Below are positions 1-4,976 of a stretch of 7,148 nucleotides of DNA, one piece after another. Position 1 is the stretch's first letter. Each line of letters starts with the position of its first letter. A program made the position numbers and the translations under genes. Source of the stretch: Planctomycetaceae bacterium (lineage in GTDB: Bacteria; Planctomycetota; UBA1135; GCA-002686595); assembly GCA_013360535.1 (NCBI GenBank), contig JABWBL010000171.1, forward strand, positions 1 to 7,148, given 5' to 3'. The notes under the pieces are model-generated. The model saw nothing but the letters and a program-made list of their open reading frames with translations, had not been told where the DNA came from and did no database searches.

Positions 1-293
1 TCGCGCGGGCTCTGGAGACGGCGGAGGAGAGCCTGGCGCTCGAGCCCCGGCGCTCCGACGTGCTGTACGAGGGGGTCGAGATCCTCGGGGCGATCGCGCA
101 GGCCGCGCGCGCGGCGGCCGATCCCGAACGCGCGGAGCGTGCGGTCGAGCTGGCGCTGGCGACCTTCGAGCTCGCGATCCAGTCGGGGTACAACGACCGG
201 AATCGGGCCAGAAATGCCGAAAAACTGGCGCTCGTGCGCGAGCGGCCGAGATTCGCGGAGTTGCTCGCGCAGATTCCCGAGGTCGGCGACTAG
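1..293 (+). CDS. C-terminal fragment of a TPR-like helical protein (5' end outside window)
   Basis: The reading frame is open from base 3 to the TAG at 291-293 and gives 96 residues with no start needed inside the window; an internal GTG at 60 lies mid-helix and is unlikely to be the true start. The peptide is a run of amphipathic, Ala/Glu/Arg-rich helices. It has TPR-like spacing (a helix ending in SLALEP, then a second pair ending in ALATFELAIQSGYND) and closes with LVRERPRFAELLAQIPEV. A tail of the form 'L..RPRF..LL' is common at the C-terminus of TPR-bearing Ser/Thr kinases and related scaffold proteins in Planctomycetota, Myxococcota and Acidobacteriota, so a kinase tail is possible, but no kinase domain is in view. 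It reads in the same direction as the next gene, separated by 53 bp. The function is not determined. Confidence 0.7.
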   Translation, partial: ARALETAEESLALEPRRSDVLYEGVEILGAIAQAARAAADPERAERAVELALATFELAIQSGYNDRNRARNAEKLALVRERPRFAELLAQIPEVGD

Positions 294-346
294 CGCTGAC
301 GGAACTGCAACTGGCGGCGAAGCGACGGTCGTCGTAGCTTGCCCCC

Positions 347-1108
347 GTGAGCTTCCCGTGGACGATCCAGATCGGCTCGATCGCGCTGTCGGCGCACGCG
401 CTGTTCGAGCTCGCCGCCTATGTCGTGGGCTTCGTGCTTGTGGCGCGTGCGCGACGCAGCCACGGTGACGCGGTTTCCGTCGATGCACGCTGGCGACTGT
501 CGGCCGTTGCGCTGCTCGGCGCAGCGCTCGGATCGAAGCTCGTGCATTGGGGCGAGCACCTGCCGGAGCTGCTGGCGCACGGAGACGCGCTCGCGTGGAT
601 GGGGGGCAAGTCGATCGTCGGCGGCCTGATCGGCGGCACGTTCGCGGTCGAGCTCACCAAGGCGCGCATGGGGATTGTGGAGCGCACGGGCGACGTGCTC
701 GCCGTGCCGCTGTGCATCTCGATGATGGTCGGGCGTGTCGGATGTTTCGTATCGGGACTGACCGATGACACGTACGGCACGCCGACCGCGCTGCCCTGGG
801 GCGTCGACTTTGGAGATGGCGTCGCGCGCCATCCGACGCAGCTCTACGAGATCGTGTTCCTCGGGTGTCTCGCGCTCGTGCTGAGCCGTCGCCGCGCGTT
901 CGGATGGAACGTGGGAGCGCGTTTCGACGCGTTTTTCTGCGGATATCTGGCCTTCCGGGTGTTCGTCGACTTCCTGAAGCCGTACACGAGCGTCCCGGCG
1001 GACTTCGGTCTCGCCGCGACGCAGTGGGCGGCGCTCGCTGGTCTCCTGTGGCGCCTGCGCTGGCGTGCGCGCCACACGCCCGAACTTCTTCCCGGAGTCT
1101 CCCGGTGA
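347..1108 (+). CDS. Divergent Lgt-like (prolipoprotein diacylglyceryl transferase family) integral membrane protein
   Basis: This 253-residue, multi-helix membrane protein carries the Lgt (PF01790) core: GGKSIVGGLIGG (86-97), GRVGCFVSG (129-137), TYGTPT (142-147), PW (150-151) and RHPTQLYE (161-168). A late FRVFVDF (203-209) holds an Arg that probably matches the essential E. coli Arg239. True Lgt moves a diacylglyceryl group from phosphatidylglycerol to the lipobox Cys of prolipoproteins at the inner membrane. Here three residues described as important in E. coli Lgt appear replaced by hand alignment: Tyr26 by Glu21, His103 by Val91 and Asn146 by Cys133. Arg143 (R130) and Gly154 (G144) are kept. 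It therefore looks like a paralogous Lgt-like subfamily rather than the housekeeping enzyme, possibly acting on another acceptor. The GTG start at 347 gives the natural hydrophobic N-terminus but has no clear Shine-Dalgarno sequence. The stop overlaps the start of the radical SAM gene (GTGA), implying coupled expression. Confidence 0.85.
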   Translation: MSFPWTIQIGSIALSAHALFELAAYVVGFVLVARARRSHGDAVSVDARWRLSAVALLGAALGSKLVHWGEHLPELLAHGDALAWMGGKSIVGGLIGGTFAVELTKARMGIVERTGDVLAVPLCISMMVGRVGCFVSGLTDDTYGTPTALPWGVDFGDGVARHPTQLYEIVFLGCLALVLSRRRAFGWNVGARFDAFFCGYLAFRVFVDFLKPYTSVPADFGLAATQWAALAGLLWRLRWRARHTPELLPGVSR

Positions 1109-2520
1109 CCGACCGCGTCCGGCCGTATCAGTACTACGACATCGCGATCTCGATCTGCGCGACGTGCTTCCGGCGCGTCGACGCGAAGCTCGTCTTCCAG
1201 GATGACTGCGTCTGGATGCTCAAGCGCTGTCCGGAGCACGGAGCGGAGCGCGTGCTCATCGCCGACGACGTCGAGTATTGGCGCCGTGCGCGCGAGGTGT
1301 TCCTCAAGCCCTCCGAAATGCCGACGCGCTTCCAGACGCCGGTGAAGCACGGCTGTCCCTACGACTGCGGCCTGTGTGCGGACCACGAGCAGCACTCGTG
1401 CCTGACGCTGATCGAGATCGGCGACGGCTGCAACCTCGAGTGCCCGGTGTGTTATGCGGCGAGCGGGCCGAAACGCATGAACTGGCGCTCGCTGGCGGAG
1501 GTCGAGCGCATGCTCGATGCCCTCGTCGAGAGCGAGGGCGAGCCCGACGTCGTGCAGATCTCGGGCGGCGAACCGACGCTGCACCCGGAGTTCTTCGCGA
1601 TTCTCGACGCTGCGCGCCGCCGGCCGATCCGGCACCTGATGGTGAACACCAACGGGATTCGCATCGCGCAGGACGAGGACTTCGCGCGCCAGCTCGCGGG
1701 CTACATGCCCGGGTTCGAGGTGTACCTGCAGTTCGATTCGTTCGAGCGCGACACGCTGCTCGCGCTGCGTGGCGCGGACACGCGCAACGTGCACCGGCAG
1801 GCGCTGGAGCGGCTCGAGCGCCTCGGCGTGTCGACGACGCTCGTGGTCACGCTCGCGCGCGGCCGCAACGACGGCGAGATCGGCAAGCTCGTCGAGCACG
1901 CGCTCACGTGGCGCAACGTGCGCGGCATCACGTTCCAGCCCGTGCAGCACGCCGGGCGCGTCGAAGGGCTCGACGGCGCGCGCGACCGGCTCACGCTGAC
2001 CGAAGTGCGCCGACGCTTGCTCGAGCAGACGAGCGTCTTCCGGCCGGAGGACGTGCTCCCCGTGCCGTGCCACCCCGACGCGATCGCGATGGCGTATGCG
2101 CTCAAGCTCGACGGCAAGACGGTCCCGCTCACCGGCCTGATCGACCCCAAGGTCCTGATCGAAGGTGGACGCAACACGATCGCCTACGAGCGCGATGGGA
2201 CGCTGCAGGCGAAGCTCTTCGCGGCGTTCTCGACGGCGCATTCGCCCCAGTCGGGCGCCGCGAGCCTCAAGGACCTGCTGTGCTGCCTGCCCAAGGTCGA
2301 GTTGCCCGCCGGACTCGGCTACGAGAACCTGTTCCGCGTCGTGATCCTGCAGTTCCTCGACGCGCATTCCTTCGACGTGCGCTCGGTCAAGAAGAGCTGT
2401 GTGCACATCGTGCATCCGCACGACCTGCGCATCATCCCGTTCGACACCTACAACCTCTTCTATCGCGACGACCTCGAGCGCACGCGCCTCGCTCCACTCG
2501 TCGCCGGAGGCGCAAGGTGA
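1105..2520 (+). CDS. Radical SAM protein of the COG1964/MJ0619 (tetraether lipid synthase, Tes-like) type
   Basis: The 471-residue product starts at GTG 1105, which overlaps the upstream stop by four bases and has GGAG at 1094-1097, seven bases away; the frame stays open further upstream but inside the previous gene. The N-terminus has CATC (C18, C21) plus C35 and CPEHG (C42), resembling a rubredoxin/zinc-ribbon knuckle. Next comes CPYDCGLC (C84, C88, C91) with C99, a probable auxiliary FeS site. The radical SAM motif C109-x3-C113-x2-C116 follows, then SGGEPTLH (153-160), the SAM-binding glycine-rich loop. Further Cys lie at 322, 393, 394 and 432, with IIPFDTYN near 443-450. This order is the one I recognise for COG1964, which includes M. 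jannaschii MJ0619, first reported as a pterin-related methyltransferase and later as the tetraether lipid synthase Tes. The substrate here is not shown by sequence. The Lgt-like neighbour favours a lipid. Confidence is high for radical SAM and moderate for Tes-like activity. Confidence 0.88.
   Translation: MTDRVRPYQYYDIAISICATCFRRVDAKLVFQDDCVWMLKRCPEHGAERVLIADDVEYWRRAREVFLKPSEMPTRFQTPVKHGCPYDCGLCADHEQHSCLTLIEIGDGCNLECPVCYAASGPKRMNWRSLAEVERMLDALVESEGEPDVVQISGGEPTLHPEFFAILDAARRRPIRHLMVNTNGIRIAQDEDFARQLAGYMPGFEVYLQFDSFERDTLLALRGADTRNVHRQALERLERLGVSTTLVVTLARGRNDGEIGKLVEHALTWRNVRGITFQPVQHAGRVEGLDGARDRLTLTEVRRRLLEQTSVFRPEDVLPVPCHPDAIAMAYALKLDGKTVPLTGLIDPKVLIEGGRNTIAYERDGTLQAKLFAAFSTAHSPQSGAASLKDLLCCLPKVELPAGLGYENLFRVVILQFLDAHSFDVRSVKKSCVHIVHPHDLRIIPFDTYNLFYRDDLERTRLAPLVAGGAR
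2506..2510 (+). promoter_or_regulatory. Shine-Dalgarno GGAGG deciding the GTG start at 2517
   Basis: A full GGAGG lies six bases before the GTG at 2517, inside the last codons of the radical SAM gene. It supports this GTG, which overlaps the previous TGA by four bases, as the start of the first small membrane protein and argues for translational coupling. Confidence 0.7.
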
Positions 2521-2864
2521 ACGAGGAACCTCCGCACTCTCGGGACGTTCCCCAACCCGGCTCGTCCGGCCCTGACTCGGTGCAAGCAGGGATCGCGCTC
2601 ACCGTCCTCTTGCACATTCTCGCGTACTTTGTCTTTGTCGCCGTCGTCGCCCTTCTCGACTTCAATGACTCTCTCCGCCCGATCCTGGTGCTGCTGTTCG
2701 TCGGAGTCCTGCAGCTCGTGTACATGCTCCCGGCGTACTTGATCGCCATTTCCCGGAAGCGACGCCTGACCGCGCGCGGCTTGCTGATCGGCGCGACGGT
2801 GACGTTCCTCTTGAACGCCGCGTGTTTGGGTGTCTCGATGGCCGGGATCGCGTTGGGCAGATGA
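2517..2864 (+). CDS. Small three-helix membrane protein, paralog 1 of 4
   Basis: The 115-residue protein starts at a GTG overlapping the radical SAM stop (GTGA) behind a strong GGAGG. It has a hydrophilic, Pro/Ser-rich N-terminal extension of about 22 residues that its three paralogs lack. Three hydrophobic segments follow at about 24-47, 55-78 and 88-112. The basic loop SRKRR (79-83) between helices 2 and 3 suggests N-in, C-out topology. Residues shared with the next three genes are His33 in helix 1, Gln66 and Pro72 in helix 2 (motif FVGVLQLVYMLPA), and TFLLNAAC with Asn100 and Cys103 in helix 3. I do not recognise a named family. Position directly after the Lgt-like and radical SAM genes suggests an accessory or scaffold subunit of the same membrane process. 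There is no signal peptide or lipobox. Confidence 0.85.
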   Translation: MNEEPPHSRDVPQPGSSGPDSVQAGIALTVLLHILAYFVFVAVVALLDFNDSLRPILVLLFVGVLQLVYMLPAYLIAISRKRRLTARGLLIGATVTFLLNAACLGVSMAGIALGR

Positions 2865-2872
2865 GGAACGGG

Positions 2873-3178
2873 ATGCAAGCGGACACGGCGAGGAACTCCG
2901 GAACGGTGCTGCTCGGAGTGGGTCTCGCGCTGGCGTTGCATTTCGCGTTCGCGGCCGTGTGCCTGACCTTCGGGAGTTCCCTGTTCGAGGGGCCTGGAAT
3001 GGGACTGTGGCCCTTGATGTGGATCGGTGGGACACAGTGGCTGTACCTGGCGCCCGCAGGGATCGTGGCGGCCTGGCGAAAGCGCTGGCGCACGCTCGTC
3101 GGCTTGCTCTGCGCAGGCGGAGTCACCATCGTGTTCAACATTGTCGGTCTGTGGCTCGCCTTGCGAGGCGTCGGCTGA
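2873..3178 (+). CDS. Small three-helix membrane protein, paralog 2 of 4
   Basis: The product is 101 residues from ATG 2873, preferred because GAGG (2863-2866) sits six bases upstream and because the resulting N-terminus (M plus eight residues, then SGTVLLG or AGSVLLG) matches paralog 4 position for position. An in-frame ATG at 2861, overlapping the previous stop as ATGA, is the alternative and adds four residues. There are three hydrophobic segments at about 10-33, 44-67 and 76-97, with a basic loop (RKRWR, 69-73) between the second and third. Conserved His23, Gln55, Pro61 and Asn89 align with the other paralogs, but the Cys usually found after the Asn is absent (N-I-V-G). It is Trp-richer in helix 2 than its sisters. 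No named family is recognised. Confidence 0.83.
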   Translation: MQADTARNSGTVLLGVGLALALHFAFAAVCLTFGSSLFEGPGMGLWPLMWIGGTQWLYLAPAGIVAAWRKRWRTLVGLLCAGGVTIVFNIVGLWLALRGVG

Positions 3179-3197
3179 CAGGCTGACAGCGCAAGTC

Positions 3198-3521
3198 ATG
3201 ATCGAAGAACCTCGAAGCTCCGGTTCGGTCCTGCTCGGATTCCTGCTCGCGGTGGGCCTGCACGGCCTCGCGGTGGTGCTCTGTTGCGCGTTTGCCGCCC
3301 TGTTTCTCGAGGAGGTGGGAGTGGGGCTCGTGCCGTTCCTCTTCGTCGGCGTGACGCAGTTGGTGTATCTGGGGCCCGCTGCGGCGTTCGCTTTCGCCTT
3401 GAAGCGCAACAAGACGTTGACCGGCATCCTGATCGTCGGCGGCATCACGTTCCTGCTGAACGCCGCCTGTTTCGGCGTGCTCTTGCTCGGCTTCACGGGC
3501 GCTTGGCAAGGCCCGGGATGA
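3198..3521 (+). CDS. Small three-helix membrane protein, paralog 3 of 4
   Basis: The product is 107 residues from ATG 3198, 19 bp after the previous gene, the only non-overlapping junction among the small genes; there is no clear Shine-Dalgarno sequence. The short N-terminus (IEEPRSS) leads into GSVLLG, then three hydrophobic helices at about 10-37, 44-68 and 76-99. Conserved features are His22, Cys29-Cys30, VPFLFVGVTQLVYLGPA with Gln54 and Pro60, the basic loop KRNK (69-72), TLTG, and TFLLNAACFGV with Asn88 and Cys91. It is the most consensus-like of the four, very close to paralog 1 in helix 3 (TFLLNAAC identical) and to paralog 4 in helix 2. The end overlaps the next start by ATGA. The function is unknown; see the neighbouring radical SAM and Lgt-like genes for context. 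Confidence 0.85.
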   Translation: MIEEPRSSGSVLLGFLLAVGLHGLAVVLCCAFAALFLEEVGVGLVPFLFVGVTQLVYLGPAAAFAFALKRNKTLTGILIVGGITFLLNAACFGVLLLGFTGAWQGPG

Positions 3522-3829
3522 GCGAAGGGGCGGACCAGAAGGCGGGCTCCGTGCTGCTCGGGCTTGGGTTGACGCTCGTGCTGCATGCCGTCGCGCTGGC
3601 GCTCTGCGTGGGCATCTCCACGCTGCTGCGTGACGATGCGAAGGCGGGATTCATCCCGTTTCTGTTCATCGGCGTGCTTCAGGCCCTGTGGATCTGGCCA
3701 GCCTGCATGCTCGCCGCGCACTTCAAGCGACGGCGGACGCTCGATGGGCTCGGGATCGGCGCCGCCCTCACGTTGCTGCTCAACTCGGTTTGTTTCGGGA
3801 TCGTGCTGTCGGGGGCCCTGTCGATCTGA
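3518..3829 (+). CDS. Small three-helix membrane protein, paralog 4 of 4
   Basis: The product is 103 residues from ATG 3518, overlapping the previous TGA by four bases, with AAGG at 3508-3511 six bases upstream. It shows the same architecture: a short polar N-terminus, AGSVLLG, helix 1 with His23 and Cys30, an acidic/basic external turn (RDDAK), helix 2 with IPFLFIGVLQ (Gln55) and Pro61, the basic loop KRRRTL (70-75), and helix 3 with LLLNSVCFGI (Asn89, Cys92). The positive loop between helices 2 and 3 fits N-in, C-out. Being last in the block, it marks the likely end of the operon: a 117-bp gap and a short hairpin follow. The family is not recognised by name; paralogy with the three upstream genes is clear by eye. 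Confidence 0.85.
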   Translation: MSEGADQKAGSVLLGLGLTLVLHAVALALCVGISTLLRDDAKAGFIPFLFIGVLQALWIWPACMLAAHFKRRRTLDGLGIGAALTLLLNSVCFGIVLSGALSI

Positions 3830-3836
3830 CGGGGCC
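3814..3836 (+). terminator. Short hairpin at the end of the six-gene block (weak terminator candidate)
   Basis: A 9-bp stem (one G-T pair) with the 5-base loop GATCT spans the stop codon of the last small membrane gene: 3814-3822 pairs with 3828-3836. There is no T-run after it, so it is not a standard intrinsic terminator. It could help end transcription or protect the 3' end. The rest of the 3830-3946 gap shows no convincing promoter. Confidence 0.25.
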
Positions 3837-3946
3837 TGCCGCGGGGTGCGGGGCTCGCTCCACGGCTCCGGCATTGATTTTGGACCCTGCGGATGGGGAG
3901 CATGGTGCGCGTTCGTTTCCTCCTACCCCGTCTCGCAGGTCGCTCC

Positions 3947-4825
3947 ATGATCTCCACGTTCGTCCGTTCGGCTCTCCTCGTCGCGCTCTCCTCTGCCGCC
4001 GCCGTCGCTTCGGCGACCGCCACCGCGCAGAACGCGCCCAAGCTCGAGGTGCCCGCCGCCAGTCCGTCCGCCAAGGTCGAGCAGCGCATCGGGCTCACCG
4101 ACTTCTCGGTCACCTACGCGCGCCCCAGCGTCAAGGGCCGCAAGATCTTCGGCGAGCTCGTGCCCTACGGTCAGGTCTGGCGCACGGGCGCGAACACGGC
4201 GACCGCGCTCTCGTTCAGCACGGCCGTGAAGTTCGGCGGCGCCGAGGTGCCCGCGGGCAAGTACGCGCTGTTCACGATTCCCGAGGCGGGTGAGTGGACC
4301 GTGATCCTGAGCAAGGTGACGGGCCAGTGGGGCGCGTACAGCTACGACGCGAAGGACGATCAGGTGCGCATCAAGGTCAAGCCTACGAAGCTCGCCGAGG
4401 CGGTCGAGACGCTCGAGCTCGGCTTCGGCAGCCTGCGCGACGAGTCGGCGACGCTCGACATTCGTTGGGAGACCACGCGTGTCAGCATCCCGCTCGCCGT
4501 CGACGTCGTCGGCGTCGTGCGGCCGCAGATCGAGGCCGCGATGAAGGGCGAGGGCAAGAAGCCCTGGTTCCAGGCGGCGATGTTCTATTACGAGCACGAC
4601 CTCGACCTGAAGCAGGCGCTGGCGTGGATGGAAGCGGGGCTCGCCGAGCAGCCGGAGGCGTTCTGGATGCTGTACCGCAAGGGCCTGATCCTCGAGAAGT
4701 CCGGCGACAAGAAGGGCGCGACCGCGGCCGCGGAGCAGTCGCTCGCGCTGGCCGAGAAGGCGCAGGGCGGCATCAAGGACGAGTACGTCGCGCTCAACAA
4801 GGCGCTGATCGCGCGCTGCAAGTAG
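3947..4825 (+). CDS. Exported DUF2911 domain protein with TPR-like C-terminus
   Basis: The product is 292 residues from ATG 3947. This start places a typical signal peptide at the N-terminus: a short Arg-bearing region, a hydrophobic core LLVALSSAAAV, then an Ala/Thr stretch with cleavage near residues 27-29. ATGs at 3893 and 3902 in the same frame are possible but only add a polar, Arg-rich leader. Residues about 46-146 match DUF2911: TYARPSVKGRKIFGELVPYG (57-75 region), VWRTGANTAT (78-87), PAGKYALFTIP (102-112), WTVILSK (117-123), and WGAYSYDAKDDQVRIKV. Residues about 205-275 are helical and TPR-like (YYEHDLDLKQALAWMEAGL, then FWMLYRKGLILEKSGDKKGA). The protein should be periplasmic. DUF2911 has no established activity that I know of. 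It lies 117 bp after the small membrane genes, so may be independently transcribed. The stop is 26 bp before the large palindrome. Confidence 0.9.
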   Translation: MISTFVRSALLVALSSAAAVASATATAQNAPKLEVPAASPSAKVEQRIGLTDFSVTYARPSVKGRKIFGELVPYGQVWRTGANTATALSFSTAVKFGGAEVPAGKYALFTIPEAGEWTVILSKVTGQWGAYSYDAKDDQVRIKVKPTKLAEAVETLELGFGSLRDESATLDIRWETTRVSIPLAVDVVGVVRPQIEAAMKGEGKKPWFQAAMFYYEHDLDLKQALAWMEAGLAEQPEAFWMLYRKGLILEKSGDKKGATAAAEQSLALAEKAQGGIKDEYVALNKALIARCK

Positions 4826-4851
4826 GCGACGAACCGCACGCGCCGCCGCGC

Positions 4852-4976
4852 GAGAACGCGGAATACCGAGCCAGAGCAATTTTTCCAGCAAACAGCGACG
4901 GGTGTCGCCGGCGCCGCCGGCGACACCCGTCGCTGTTTGCTGGAAAAATTGCTCTGGCTCGGTATTCCGCGTTCTC
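4852..4976. repeat. 125-bp perfect palindrome (62-bp arms, one central base)
   Basis: Bases 4852-4913 are the exact reverse complement of 4915-4976, with C4914 at the centre; I paired every position and found no mismatch. Extension fails at the next pair (C4851 against T4977). The arms start with GAGAACGCGGAATACC, contain a five-T run (4880-4884) and end in a GC-rich core made of two CGCCGGCG blocks around the centre. At roughly 60% GC the arm is less GC-rich than the flanking genes. It fills the gap between convergent genes: 26 bp after the DUF2911 stop, and touching the first base (on the + strand) of the lpd stop codon. No transposase, target duplication or coding capacity goes with it. 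Confidence 0.97.
4852..4976. terminator. Possible bidirectional terminator formed by the palindrome
   Basis: Because the sequence reads the same on both strands, transcripts from either convergent gene would end in the same 62-bp RNA hairpin. Position between two gene ends favours a terminator or 3'-protecting role. Against a standard intrinsic terminator, only a TTT (4936-4938) follows the inner GC-rich stem and no T-run follows the full stem on either strand, and the arms are far longer than usual. Confidence 0.4.

Noticed and set aside
347..1108. Naming the first operon gene lgt
   Set aside because: It belongs to the Lgt fold family, but apparent replacement of several key residues makes the housekeeping function doubtful, so no symbol is given.
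844..2421. Long open frame on the minus strand (525 codons) antisense to the radical SAM gene
   Set aside because: Composition is Arg/Ala/Glu/His-rich with no family motif; it is the antisense shadow of a GC-rich gene whose plus-strand product has clear radical SAM motifs.
2517..3829. Four small genes as CRISPR-like or satellite DNA repeats
   Set aside because: The similarity is at protein level with diverged codons and different lengths; there are no regular identical DNA repeats or spacers.
2432..3874. Long open frame on the minus strand (480 codons) opposite the four small membrane genes
   Set aside because: The product is Pro/Arg/Thr-rich and low in hydrophobic structure, while the plus-strand frames give four mutually homologous membrane proteins with ribosome sites and overlaps.
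3830..3946. Promoter for the DUF2911 gene around the TTGATT at 3875-3880
   Set aside because: There is no acceptable -10 box at the right spacing; the match is no better than chance in this gap.
3923..4891. Minus-strand open frame (322 codons) opposite the DUF2911 gene
   Set aside because: It is an Arg/Leu-rich antisense shadow with no recognisable fold; the plus strand has a signal peptide and DUF2911 motifs.
4852..4976. The palindrome as a coding or fused C-terminal extension, since the same peptide can be read from either strand through it
   Set aside because: The identical peptide on both strands follows from the symmetry; the frames through it are only extensions of shadow frames and do not continue either real gene.
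4852..4976. The palindrome as terminal inverted repeats of an insertion sequence
   Set aside because: There is only one base between the arms, so there is no cargo or transposase, and I see no flanking target-site duplication.
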